DNA of 7,411 bases from JBFWIL01 sp050256015 (GCA_050256015.1 JBFWIL010000133.1:1-7411); one strand, 5' to 3'; counted from the first letter of the stretch, positions 1 to 6,608 are shown. Notes: generated by a model from the sequence alone, not told the origin. Numbers and translations are program-made.

Positions 1-1
1 C

Positions 2-1111
2 GATCAGTATGAAATCGCCAGCGAGTTCCAGAACCCGGATGCCATTATTGTGCGAAGCCAGTCCATGCATGAAATGAATTTTCCGGCAAGCCTGAAAGCC
101 ATTGCCCGGGCCGGAGCCGGAGTCAATAACATTCCACTGGACAAATGTACCGGGAACGGTATTGTGGTGTTCAATTCGCCCGGAGCCAATGCCCATGCCG
201 TTAAGGAACTGGTCATTGCGTCCATGATCCTTTCCTCCCGTCATCTGGCCGATTCCATTGCCTGGGCAAAAAACCTCACCGGAAAAGGAGATGAAGTTCC
301 CTCCCTGGTTGAAGCAGGAAAGAAAAATTTCGGAGGAAACGAGATCCGGGGCAAAACGCTGGCAGTGATTGGACTCGGTGCTATTGGCGTACTTATCGCC
401 AATGCAGCCCAGGCTCTGGGGATGGAAGTCCTGGGTTACGATCCCTACATTTCCGTGAAACATGCCTGGCGTCTGAGCCGAAATGTCAAGCAGGCCGACG
501 GCATTGAAATGCTGCTATCGAATGCAGACTACGTTACTATTCATATTCCGCAAACTCCGGAAACCAAAGGATACGTCAACAAAGACAAAATTGCCATAAT
601 GAAAAAGGGAGTACGGATCATGAACTTTGCCCGCGGCGGACTGGTCAACAAAAAAGATCTGGCAGAGGCACTTGAATCGGGGAAAGTGAAAAGCTATGTC
701 ACCGACTTTCCCGATGATGAAGTCCTGCAAATGAAAAACACGATCGCCATTCCCCATCTGGGAGCATCCACAGGAGAATCGGAACAAAACTGCGCCGTTA
801 TGGCCGTAAACGAGTTACGGAATTTCCTGGAAAACGGGAACATTACCAACTCCGTTAATTTCCCGGAAACGGAAATGGAGAGGCACGGAGGTCCGCGTCT
901 GGTCATTGCCAACAGGAATGTTCCGAAAATGGTCAGCCAGATCTCCAGCATGCTGGCTTCCTCCGAAATCAATATTGCCAACATGCTGAACAAAAACAAA
1001 GCAGACATTGCCTATAACATAATAGACATAGACGGTCCGCTTCCTTCGGAAGAACTCCTGAAAAATATTTCCGCCATAGAAGGAGTTATTATGATACGTG
1101 TTATGCCTTAA
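2..1111 (+). CDS. serA: D-3-phosphoglycerate dehydrogenase, 5'-truncated by window edge
   Basis: This cytoplasmic enzyme oxidises 3-phosphoglycerate to 3-phosphohydroxypyruvate with NAD+, the first step of serine synthesis. The reading frame is open from base 2, so the true start lies upstream. The 369 visible residues compare with about 387-390 for Bacteroidales homologues as I remember them, so roughly 20 are missing. Visible numbering: the Rossmann motif GLGAIG is at 124-129, with the NAD-ribose-binding Asp at 137 (GYDPY). The catalytic residues expected in the 2-hydroxyacid dehydrogenase family are Arg211 (NFARGG), probable Glu240 (TDFPDDE) and His252 (PHLGAST). From about residue 299 (RLVIANRNVP) to the end is an ACT-like domain, the usual seat of serine feedback in this family; whether this protein responds to serine cannot be read from sequence. 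serC often precedes serA in related genomes, but that region lies outside the window. A terminator follows at once, so this is probably the last gene of its operon. Confidence 0.95.
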   Translation, partial: DQYEIASEFQNPDAIIVRSQSMHEMNFPASLKAIARAGAGVNNIPLDKCTGNGIVVFNSPGANAHAVKELVIASMILSSRHLADSIAWAKNLTGKGDEVPSLVEAGKKNFGGNEIRGKTLAVIGLGAIGVLIANAAQALGMEVLGYDPYISVKHAWRLSRNVKQADGIEMLLSNADYVTIHIPQTPETKGYVNKDKIAIMKKGVRIMNFARGGLVNKKDLAEALESGKVKSYVTDFPDDEVLQMKNTIAIPHLGASTGESEQNCAVMAVNELRNFLENGNITNSVNFPETEMERHGGPRLVIANRNVPKMVSQISSMLASSEINIANMLNKNKADIAYNIIDIDGPLPSEELLKNISAIEGVIMIRVMP

Positions 1112-1139
1112 CAGCATACGGATATCAGCATACGGATAC
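1112..1139. repeat. 14-bp tandem duplication after serA
   Basis: Two head-to-tail copies of cagcatacggatat lie directly after the serA stop codon, at 1112-1125 and 1126-1139. The second copy differs only in its last base (c for t). A partial third match, cagcatat, is at 1150-1157. The second copy supplies the first bases of the terminator stem (gatac), so the duplication touches the terminator. It looks like a small replication-slippage event; no function is visible. Confidence 0.8.
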
Positions 1140-1184
1140 CGGCGGAATTCAGCATATCTGAAAATCTGCCGGTATCTTTGTTTT
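1135..1184 (+). terminator. Rho-independent terminator of serA
   Basis: A 9-bp stem pairs gataccggc (1135-1143) with gccggtatc (1168-1176). Inside it, ttcag (1148-1152) pairs with ctgaa (1158-1162) around a catat loop, giving a stacked two-part hairpin. The run tttgtttt (1177-1184) follows immediately. It begins 23 nt after the serA stop, as expected for an intrinsic terminator that separates serA from transketolase. Confidence 0.8.
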
Positions 1185-1210
1185 AACAGGGCAAAATATG
1201 GAAATTATCT

Positions 1211-1218
1211 TATTTTTG
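1211..1218 (+). promoter_or_regulatory. Putative -7 promoter box for transketolase
   Basis: tatttttg fits the Bacteroidota -7 consensus TAnnTTTG. It lies after the serA terminator and about 130 nt before the transketolase start, so a 5' leader of roughly 125 nt would be made. No good -33 TTTG is found at the usual 19-21 bp spacing, which lowers confidence. Confidence 0.45.
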
Positions 1219-1278
1219 CAGTAAGGCAAAATGGGATCATAAAATCTATCTGTAAATAAATTTTTTTTAATGGCCAGA

Positions 1279-1332
1279 TGAAATGTGCATTGCCGGTTTT
1301 TATTTCCTCCGGTTTGTGGTTGGCACATTTCA
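1279..1332 (+). promoter_or_regulatory. Leader inverted repeat upstream of transketolase
   Basis: A perfect 10-bp inverted repeat pairs tgaaatgtgc (1279-1288) with gcacatttca (1323-1332). It can be extended by gcc (1273-1275) with ggc (1333-1335) across a 3-nt bulge. The 34-nt loop holds a second small stem, ccgg (1293-1296) with ccgg (1309-1312). The structure ends 18 nt before the ATG at 1351. No run of T follows it, so it is unlikely to be a terminator. It could be an mRNA-stability or translation-control element, or a DNA operator. I recognise no known riboswitch class. Confidence 0.6.
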
Positions 1333-1350
1333 GGCATAAATTTTGAATCT

Positions 1351-3378
1351 ATGAGTGATAAATTAATTCAAAAGGCAGCCGATAATGTCCGGATCCTGTC
1401 TGCTGCCATGGTTGAAAAGGCAAAATCGGGTCATCCCGGAGGCGCAATGGGAGGTGCAGATTTTGTCAGTGTGCTGTATTCGGAGTTTCTGAACTATGAC
1501 CCAAGTGATATGGGATGGATTAACCGCGACCGCTTTTTCCTGGATCCCGGACACATGTCACCCATGCTGTATGCCGTTCTGGCTCTGACAGGGAACTACT
1601 CTATGGATGATCTGAAGAACTTCAGGCAATGGGGCAGCGTGACCCCCGGGCATCCGGAAATGGATGTCAGCCGCGGAATTGAGAATACCTCCGGGCCACT
1701 GGGACAAGGACACACCATGGCCGTAGGTGCAGCCATTGCCGAACGGTTCCTGGTCCAGCGCTTTGGAGCCTGGATGGCACACAAAATCTACACATTCATT
1801 TCCGACGGCGGCGTGCAGGAAGAAATATCGCAGGGAGCCGGCCGCATTGCCGGAAACCTGGGATTGAGTAATCTGATCATGTTTTACGATTCAAACGACA
1901 TCCAGCTTTCATCAGAAACCTGGGAAGTAACCTGTGAAGATACGGCAAAAAAATATGAGGCCTGGGGCTGGAAGGTTATCACCATAGAAGGCAACAACAT
2001 TGAAGATGTCCGTGCTGCCCTGCAAGCTGCACGGGAAGAAAAAGAAAAACCCACGCTGATCATAGGAAAGACCATCATGGGAAAAGGAGCCGTTACGGAG
2101 ACAGGAGAAAACTTTGAACGCAAATGCTCCACCCACGGTATGCCCCTGGGCAAGGCAGGTGCCTCTTTTGCCAAAACAGTAGCTAACCTGGGCGGGGATC
2201 CTGAAAATCCCTTTGTCATTTTCGATGAGGTCAAGGAACTTTTCAGCAAACGCAGGAAAGAACTGATTCAGGCTGCTGCCAAAAGAAAAGCAGTTCAGCT
2301 GGCCTGGGAAGAAGAAAATCCGGAACTGGCAGCAAAACTAAAAGCGTTCTTCTCCGGCGAAGCACCGGAATTTGATTACGGCAGTATTGTCCAGAAAGAA
2401 GGAGCGGCCACGCGGGCAGCTTCCGCTACCGTATTGGCAGCCTTTGCCGGACAGGTTGAAAATCTGATCGTTGCATCGGCCGACCTGTCAAATTCAGACA
2501 AGACTGACGGTTTCCTGAAAAAGACCCAGGCCTTTAAAAAAGGAGATTTCAGTGGAGCTTTCCTTCAGGCCGGCGTTTCCGAGCTAACCATGGCCTGTCT
2601 GGCCAACGGTATGGCCCTGCACGGCGGAGTCATTCCGGCATGCGGAACCTTCTTCGTTTTTTCCGACTACATGAAACCGGCGGTACGCCTTTCCGCCCTG
2701 ATGAAGCTACCGGTGAAATACATCTGGACCCACGATGCCTTCCGGGTCGGTGAAGACGGTCCCACCCACCAACCGGTGGAACAGGAAGCACAGATCCGCC
2801 TGATGGAGAAGCTTAAAAACCACGACGGCGGAAATTCCATGCTGGTACTGCGTCCGGCCGACAGTGAAGAAACGACTGTAGCCTGGGGAATGGCCATGAA
2901 AAACACATCCACGCCAACAGGTCTGATCCTTTCCCGTCAGAACATCAAAAACCTGCCAGCCGGGAAAAGTCGTAAGACAGAAGCCCTTCAGGCAAAAAAA
3001 GGAGCCTACGTGGTAAGTGACTGCGAAGGGACTCCGGATGTCATCTTGCTGGCCAGCGGCTCTGAAGTCAGTACGCTGGTCGAAGGCGCCGCCCTGCTCG
3101 AACAGGAAGGAATCAAATGCAGGATCGTTTCAGTACCCTCGGAAGGTCTCTTCCGGAACCAGCCGGCAGATTATCAGAACCAGGTGTTGCCCGCCGGAGT
3201 GAAAAAATTCGGGATGACCGCCGGACTCCCGGTTACCCTCGAAGGACTGACCGGGGCCGACGGCAAAGTATTCGGCATGGACTCCTTCGGTTACTCAGCC
3301 CCGTATGCAATTCTCGACGAGAAACTCGGATTTAACGGTCAAAATGTATACCGCCAGGTAAAAGGAATTTTGGACTGA
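1351..3378 (+). CDS. tkt: Transketolase
   Basis: This cytoplasmic thiamine-diphosphate (ThDP) enzyme moves two-carbon units between ketoses and aldoses in the non-oxidative pentose phosphate pathway. At 675 aa it is full length, and it closely matches the Bacteroides-type transketolase I remember. The N-terminal PP domain has GHPGG (His28), PGH (His68), PGHPE (His101), and the ThDP/Mg motif starting SDGGVQEE, with Asp152 and Asn182 as likely metal ligands. Most transketolases read GDG here; SDG appears normal for this lineage. The Pyr domain starts near 353 and has the cofactor-activating Glu411 (AGVSEL), THD (His461) and GEDGPTHQPVEQ (His473). The C-terminal domain runs from about 545. I chose ATG 1351 because homologues begin MSDKLIQKAADN. 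An in-frame GTG at 1285 would add 22 unrelated residues encoded by the leader hairpin. No Shine-Dalgarno sequence is clear. The gene is flanked by terminators and so is probably monocistronic. Confidence 0.97.
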   Translation: MSDKLIQKAADNVRILSAAMVEKAKSGHPGGAMGGADFVSVLYSEFLNYDPSDMGWINRDRFFLDPGHMSPMLYAVLALTGNYSMDDLKNFRQWGSVTPGHPEMDVSRGIENTSGPLGQGHTMAVGAAIAERFLVQRFGAWMAHKIYTFISDGGVQEEISQGAGRIAGNLGLSNLIMFYDSNDIQLSSETWEVTCEDTAKKYEAWGWKVITIEGNNIEDVRAALQAAREEKEKPTLIIGKTIMGKGAVTETGENFERKCSTHGMPLGKAGASFAKTVANLGGDPENPFVIFDEVKELFSKRRKELIQAAAKRKAVQLAWEEENPELAAKLKAFFSGEAPEFDYGSIVQKEGAATRAASATVLAAFAGQVENLIVASADLSNSDKTDGFLKKTQAFKKGDFSGAFLQAGVSELTMACLANGMALHGGVIPACGTFFVFSDYMKPAVRLSALMKLPVKYIWTHDAFRVGEDGPTHQPVEQEAQIRLMEKLKNHDGGNSMLVLRPADSEETTVAWGMAMKNTSTPTGLILSRQNIKNLPAGKSRKTEALQAKKGAYVVSDCEGTPDVILLASGSEVSTLVEGAALLEQEGIKCRIVSVPSEGLFRNQPADYQNQVLPAGVKKFGMTAGLPVTLEGLTGADGKVFGMDSFGYSAPYAILDEKLGFNGQNVYRQVKGILD

Positions 3379-3386
3379 TCCGAAAT

Positions 3387-3434
3387 TACAGTCATAAAAA
3401 AAACCGGCAATTGCCGGTTTTTTTTATGACTGTA
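3387..3434. terminator. Bidirectional terminator, perfect 48-bp palindrome
   Basis: The two 24-nt arms (3387-3410 and 3411-3434) are exact reverse complements centred on caattg. The core ccggcaattgccgg is flanked by eight A on the left and eight T on the right, so either strand transcribes a GC-rich hairpin followed by eight U. It begins 8 nt after the transketolase stop. Its right arm overlaps the last codons and the TAA (3424-3426) of the minus-strand hydrolase gene. It therefore ends both convergent transcripts. Confidence 0.95.
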
Positions 3435-4191
3435 CCACCACCTTCAGCCAGGCACGGGCCATAAGCTGTGCCCCTGCCATGGAAGGATGGACCCCGTCGG
3501 GACTCCAGTAAGCAGCAGGAGCATGCTTCAGAGCCTCCCGGAAAAGGGAATGAAAAGGCACATAAAGGGTATCAAATTCCTTCGCCAGAGCCATAGCTGC
3601 CTTCCGGTACGGTTCAAATTCTTCCTGCCAACCCGCCTCAACAGCCGTGCCGCCATCCACGGAATAGGGTTCACAAATCACCAGACATGTTTCGGGCAAA
3701 GCCTCCCTGGTACGCTTCAGCAAAGCCCTGAAATCATTTTCATAAACCTCCTCCGTGCCGTCATAGTTCCCGTTACGCCTGTGCCAGTAATCGTTTACCC
3801 CGATCAGAATACTCAGTACGTCCGGTTTCAGCTCCAGACAATCTTCCTGCCACCTTTCTGCCAGCTGAAAGACCTTGTTTCCGCTTATCCCGCGGTTATA
3901 AATACTAAGGTTCTTCCCGGGCAAATCTGCAAGAAGCGAGGCCGCAGCCATCAGGGCATAACCTCCGCCAAAAGAACCGGCATCATTCGGCAGCTGCTTT
4001 TTCCTGTCCCGACCGGCATCCGTAATGGAATCTCCCTGAAACAGCAAAACACCACGCTGAGGAAAAACGTTGCCGGCCGGCTTTCTTTTTTTTCCGGCCG
4101 GAAGCGCGGCCGACATAATCATTGGAATGGCAGCCACCCCGGCCAGCCGGGCTGCTCCGTTAAGGATAAAACTTCTCCTAGATAATTGCAT
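3424..4191 (-). CDS. Tat-signal SGNH/GDSL-family hydrolase
   Basis: This is a 255-aa esterase-type hydrolase with all SGNH blocks intact: GDS with nucleophile Ser55 (QGDSIT), block II around Gly104 (NRGISGNK), block III GVND with Asn133, and block V DGVHP with Asp232 and His235. The N-terminus SRRSFIL (residues 4-10) is a twin-arginine motif. It is followed by a hydrophobic stretch to about residue 30 and a possible cleavage after Ala29, so export by the Tat route is likely. No lipobox cysteine is seen. The basic run KKRK follows the predicted signal. Family members include acetyl esterases acting on plant polysaccharides, but the substrate cannot be read from sequence. It lies 12 nt downstream of the ATPase gene on the same strand, probably as one transcript. 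Its last codons are part of the terminator palindrome, and its start has an A/T-rich leader without a Shine-Dalgarno sequence. Confidence 0.9.
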   Translation of the reverse strand: MQLSRRSFILNGAARLAGVAAIPMIMSAALPAGKKRKPAGNVFPQRGVLLFQGDSITDAGRDRKKQLPNDAGSFGGGYALMAAASLLADLPGKNLSIYNRGISGNKVFQLAERWQEDCLELKPDVLSILIGVNDYWHRRNGNYDGTEEVYENDFRALLKRTREALPETCLVICEPYSVDGGTAVEAGWQEEFEPYRKAAMALAKEFDTLYVPFHSLFREALKHAPAAYWSPDGVHPSMAGAQLMARAWLKVVVQS

Positions 4192-4203
4192 ATACTAACT
4201 TAT

Positions 4204-4758
4204 TTACAGGATTTCTCCCCGTTGAACTTTCAAATACTGCAAAATAAAACAGGCTCGCTCTGCCGCCTCCCCTTTGGGGATCTCCACCAGGGTATATCCC
4301 CGCTCCCTGTAACAATCACAGATCAAAGTATGCAGCCGGACCGCCCCGGCAAAATGCTCTGTCCGGACTTTATCCCTGAGGTATATCTCCTCCCAGGGCG
4401 GCGTAACAAACACAACAGGATAATACGGATAGTCAGTAAGAATTGTACCAAATTCCGGGGAAGGCTTTTTTCCCCTCCAACGGGTAAAAGCCAGCTGATC
4501 GGGCAAACCCCGGTCGGCAAAAGCCCACTGTCCGGCCCTGACCGATCGGTAAAAACCAATACGTAAACGCGTTACTTCCTGCTGGAAGCGCTTCATATCC
4601 ACCCACGGAAGGATACCTCCCTCCCGGCTCTGTTGCGAAATAAGCATCCGGGCAAATTCTTCGCAGGTAATATACCCCAATTGTTCCAATTCACGAATGA
4701 TACTGGTTTTTCCGAAGCCGGATCCTCCGGTAATTACCACAATACGGATTTTGCTCAT
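4204..4758 (-). CDS. Small AAA_28-type P-loop ATPase
   Basis: This 184-aa cytoplasmic protein resembles the AAA_28 family (NadR kinase-like P-loop NTPases). The Walker A motif GGSGFGKT is at residues 11-18 (Lys17), right after an N-terminal beta strand (IRIVVIT). A probable acidic second motif is FADRGLPDQ (80-88, Asp82). The stretch DYPYYPVVFVTPPWEEIY (109-126) and the later Arg-rich RTEHF (132-136) are like the family's phosphate-binding lid. The C-terminus, RERGYTLVEIPKG, is also family-like. The biological substrate of such stand-alone proteins is mostly unknown; nucleotide or cofactor phosphorylation is a guess. I chose ATG 4758 over an upstream in-frame start at 4821. It has an AGGA at good spacing, the P-loop then lies at the usual distance from the N-terminus, and the extra 21 residues would cover the likely promoter. 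Confidence 0.85.
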   Translation of the reverse strand: MSKIRIVVITGGSGFGKTSIIRELEQLGYITCEEFARMLISQQSREGGILPWVDMKRFQQEVTRLRIGFYRSVRAGQWAFADRGLPDQLAFTRWRGKKPSPEFGTILTDYPYYPVVFVTPPWEEIYLRDKVRTEHFAGAVRLHTLICDCYRERGYTLVEIPKGEAAERACFILQYLKVQRGEIL

Positions 4759-4764
4759 ATGCTT

Positions 4765-4768
4765 TCCT
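4765..4768 (-). promoter_or_regulatory. Shine-Dalgarno AGGA for the ATPase gene
   Basis: On the minus strand acaggaaagcat directly precedes ATG 4758, placing AGGA six bases before the start codon. It is the only clear ribosome binding site in the window and supports the 184-aa form of the ATPase. Confidence 0.6.
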
Positions 4769-4818
4769 GTTCGCCCCAAAAACGGAAAGAAAACCGTTCC
4801 GGTATTTCCTGATGAAAC

Positions 4819-4826
4819 CAAAAATA
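4819..4826 (-). promoter_or_regulatory. Putative -7 box for the ATPase-hydrolase operon
   Basis: Read on the minus strand the bases are tatttttg, fitting TAnnTTTG and identical to the box before transketolase. It gives a leader of about 50 nt before ATG 4758. No convincing -33 TTTG is seen upstream. Confidence 0.4.
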
Positions 4827-4960
4827 GTGTTTTCGCCCCTATTGATAAAACCGAATCTGAATTAATTATTAAATATTTTTTTCCATACCTAAATTACACT
4901 GATTTACAAACAAATAAAAACGACAGAAAACGGATACCACACGGATATAAAAAATAATTC

Positions 4961-4968
4961 TACTTTTG
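4961..4968 (+). promoter_or_regulatory. Putative -7 box for the uxaB-uxaA operon
   Basis: tacttttg fits the Bacteroidota TAnnTTTG element. Transcription would start near 4974-4976, giving a leader of about 150 nt before uxaB. The -33 region is not recognisable, as expected if the promoter needs help or is tightly controlled. Both operator-like elements lie just downstream, a position suited to repression. Confidence 0.5.
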
Positions 4969-4977
4969 CACAAGCTG

Positions 4978-5000
4978 TCGTGTACGAACACGATTTTTTT
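4978..5000 (+). promoter_or_regulatory. Operator-like palindrome 1, with hairpin and T tract
   Basis: cgtgtacgaacacg (4979-4992) is a near-perfect palindrome centred on CG, matching at 6 of 7 positions. That is the form typical of LacI-family operators. It falls at about +5 of the predicted uxaB transcript. Read as RNA, tcgtgt (4978-4983) and acacga (4988-4993) form a 6-bp stem with a 4-nt loop, followed by seven T (4994-5000). A weak terminator or attenuator is therefore an alternative explanation. The repeated copy downstream favours the operator reading. Confidence 0.5.
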
Positions 5001-5012
5001 ATAATCAAATTC

Positions 5013-5026
5013 CGTGTACGATAACG
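5013..5026 (+). promoter_or_regulatory. Operator-like element 2
   Basis: cgtgtacgataacg repeats the 9-base half cgtgtacga of the first element exactly, 34 bp downstream, with a weaker right half (4 of 7 palindromic matches). The 34-bp offset is a little over three helical turns, so two repressor dimers could bind on roughly the same face. The regulator is not encoded in this window. Confidence 0.4.
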
Positions 5027-5056
5027 GGAAAAGGTAATCAAAAATCAGCATGACCG

Positions 5057-5106
5057 CGGAAACAATGGAACGACAAAAACCGAACAATCCAAACCGTTCG
5101 TTTCCG
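5057..5106 (+). repeat. Inverted repeat in the uxaB leader
   Basis: cggaaac (5057-5063) is the reverse complement of gtttccg (5100-5106). Within it, cgaac (5081-5085) pairs with gttcg (5096-5100) around a 10-nt loop. The right arms share base 5100. The structure ends 21 nt before the uxaB ATG. Stems are short, so this may be chance, but it could fold in the leader mRNA. Confidence 0.3.
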
Positions 5107-5127
5107 TAGCCATAAAAACATACACAA

Positions 5128-6606
5128 ATGGAACTTAACAGATCAAATTTTAAGGAAGCAGTTCAGTATCCGACCAGAATTTTGCAATTTGGTGAAGGAA
5201 ATTTTTTGCGGGCATTTGCCGACTGGATGATCCAGAAAATGAACCGTAAAATCGGGTTTAATGCCGGGGTAAATGTGGTTCAGCCTCTAGCCTCCGGCAT
5301 GGTCGAAATGCTGAACAAGCAGGACGGACTCTACCATGTATACCTGAAAGGAATGAAAAACGGAGAGGCCGTAAAGGAATATGAACTGATCCAGTGCCTG
5401 AACCGGGGGATAAATCCGTACAAACAGTTTAACACCTACCGGGAAGCAATCCTCAGTCCGGAATTGCGTTTTGTGATCTCCAACACGACAGAAGCCGGAA
5501 TTGCCTGGGATGAAAACGACCGGCTGGAAATGCAGCCCCAGAACTCATTTCCGGGAAAAGTCACTGCCCTGCTTTATGAACGCTTTAAAACTTTTAACGG
5601 AGCAGCACACAAGGGACTGATCTTCTTTTGCTGCGAGCTGATCGACAGGAACGGGGACATGCTCCGCAAATATGTACTGCGCCATGCCGCAAACTGGCAG
5701 CTGGGCGAAGCCTTTGAAACTTGGGTGAAAAACGCCTGTGCTTTCTGCAACACCCTGGTGGACCGTATTGTGCCCGGCTTTCCCAGGGAAGACATCGGCA
5801 AAATCCAGACCGAACTGGGTTGGGAAGACAATCTGGTAGTTGTAGGCGAGTATTTTCACTTCTGGGTGATCGAAGCCCCCGAATGGGTACAGAAGGAATT
5901 TCCGGCTGCCAGCGCCGGACTTCAGGTTAAATTCGTCAGCGACATGACCCGTTACCGGGAACAAAAGGTTCGCGTATTGAACGGTGCCCATACCGGAAGC
6001 TTTGCCGTCTCCCTGCTGTATGGCATTGAAACCGTCCGCGAATCGATTGAAAACCTGGAAGTAGGCCGGTTTATGAAGGAAATGGTGTATGAAGAAGTAC
6101 TTAAAGGACTGAACGGTGATGAGACCGAGCTGAAAGCTTTTGCCACCAAAATACTGGAGCGATTCTACAATCCCTACATCCGCCATATGTGGACCAGCAT
6201 TGCCCTGAATGCGTTAAGTAAGTGGGAAACCCGCTGTTTACCCACACTTACCGACTACCTGGCCAATACGGGAGAGCTTCCCCGGAAAATCGTATTTTCC
6301 CTGGCTGCGCTGATTGCCTATTACAAAGGCGAAACGGACGGGCAAAACTATCCGGTAAGCGATGACCAGATCCATCTGGATTTTTTCCGTAAACTCTGGG
6401 AGCAAACGGACAATCGTCCCGAATCGCTCTACCGGCTTACAGAGAAGATTCTGGGCAACACGCAAATCTGGAAAAAAGACTTAAACAATATCGAAGGACT
6501 GACGGAAGCGGTTTCTTCCTATCTTTTTCTGATCCGTCAGGTAGGAATTAAGGAAGCAGTCAAGGCCGTTCTGGGAATCCGGAAACCAGCAAAAAAAGTA
6601 GCCTGA
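5128..6606 (+). CDS. uxaB: Tagaturonate reductase (altronate oxidoreductase)
   Basis: This cytoplasmic enzyme reduces D-tagaturonate to D-altronate with NADH, the second step of the galacturonate isomerase pathway. It is 492 aa, the usual size of the long-chain mannitol dehydrogenase (polyol-specific) family. The N-terminal Rossmann domain opens with the nucleotide-binding motif LQFGEGNFLRAF (19-30). Family catalytic residues are visible: Asn208 (CNTLVDRIVPG) and the KxxxxNxxH motif with Lys280, Asn285 and His288 (KVRVLNGAH). The helical C-terminal domain starts near 290. Fructuronate reductase (uxuB) and mannitol dehydrogenase are paralogues. The coupling to uxaA and the QFGEGNFLRAF start point to tagaturonate. 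ATG 5128 fits the family N-terminus; the leader ends in A-rich sequence without a Shine-Dalgarno. The operator-like pair upstream suggests repression that is relieved by a pathway intermediate, which is inference. Confidence 0.93.
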   Translation: MELNRSNFKEAVQYPTRILQFGEGNFLRAFADWMIQKMNRKIGFNAGVNVVQPLASGMVEMLNKQDGLYHVYLKGMKNGEAVKEYELIQCLNRGINPYKQFNTYREAILSPELRFVISNTTEAGIAWDENDRLEMQPQNSFPGKVTALLYERFKTFNGAAHKGLIFFCCELIDRNGDMLRKYVLRHAANWQLGEAFETWVKNACAFCNTLVDRIVPGFPREDIGKIQTELGWEDNLVVVGEYFHFWVIEAPEWVQKEFPAASAGLQVKFVSDMTRYREQKVRVLNGAHTGSFAVSLLYGIETVRESIENLEVGRFMKEMVYEEVLKGLNGDETELKAFATKILERFYNPYIRHMWTSIALNALSKWETRCLPTLTDYLANTGELPRKIVFSLAALIAYYKGETDGQNYPVSDDQIHLDFFRKLWEQTDNRPESLYRLTEKILGNTQIWKKDLNNIEGLTEAVSSYLFLIRQVGIKEAVKAVLGIRKPAKKVA

Positions 6607-6608
6607 TC

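Larger units (their letters stand above)
4759..5127. other. Divergent intergenic control region
   Basis: These 369 bp separate the leftward ATPase-hydrolase operon from the rightward uxaB-uxaA operon. They hold a -7 box for each direction (minus 4826-4819, plus 4961-4968), two operator-like elements (4979-4992 and 5013-5026), a small hairpin with seven T (4978-5000), and a leader inverted repeat near uxaB (5057-5106). The A/T-rich stretch 4855-4920 shows nothing else I can name. Short open frames crossing the region resemble no protein and lie on the control elements, so I do not call them genes. Confidence 0.7.

Noticed and set aside
632..757. Possible missing catalytic Glu in SerA, since the usual FPxEP motif is absent
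   Set aside because: TDFPDDE aligns with the TDFP-x-x-E pattern I recall from Bacteroides-type SerA, so the Glu is probably present at visible residue 240.
1285..1350. Upstream GTG start adding 22 residues to transketolase
   Set aside because: The extension is encoded by the leader hairpin and is unlike the family; homologues start MSDKLIQKAADN at 1351.
1185..1350. TPP or other known riboswitch before transketolase
   Set aside because: The conserved TPP strings (CUGAGA and the later pyrophosphate-helix motif) are absent, and the region matches no other class I know.
1800..1812. SDG instead of GDG in the transketolase ThDP motif, as a sign of inactivity
   Set aside because: I recall the same SDG in Bacteroides transketolases, and all other active-site residues are present.
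3487..4185. 232-codon open frame on the plus strand, opposite the SGNH hydrolase
   Set aside because: The minus-strand frame has complete SGNH motifs and a Tat signal. The plus-strand translation resembles no family and is rich in residues typical of a shadow frame.
4759..4821. Upstream start extending the ATPase by 21 residues
   Set aside because: The extension covers the likely -7 box and lacks a Shine-Dalgarno sequence. ATG 4758 has AGGA at good spacing and puts the P-loop near the N-terminus.
4930..4947. Two copies of acggata, also seen after serA
   Set aside because: The unit is only 7 bases, and its spacing and surroundings differ from the copies near 1112; chance is enough to explain it.
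5000..5005. tataat as a sigma70-type -10 box before uxaB
   Set aside because: It has no -35 partner at 17 bp, lies inside the T-tract/operator region, and the TAnnTTTG box at 4961 fits a Bacteroidota genome better.
4869..5087. 72-codon minus-strand frame in the divergent spacer
   Set aside because: It has no recognisable domain or ribosome binding site, and it lies over the promoter and operator-like elements of uxaB.
5545..6186. 213-codon minus-strand open frame inside uxaB
   Set aside because: It lies wholly within a gene with clear catalytic motifs and has no domain or start signal of its own.
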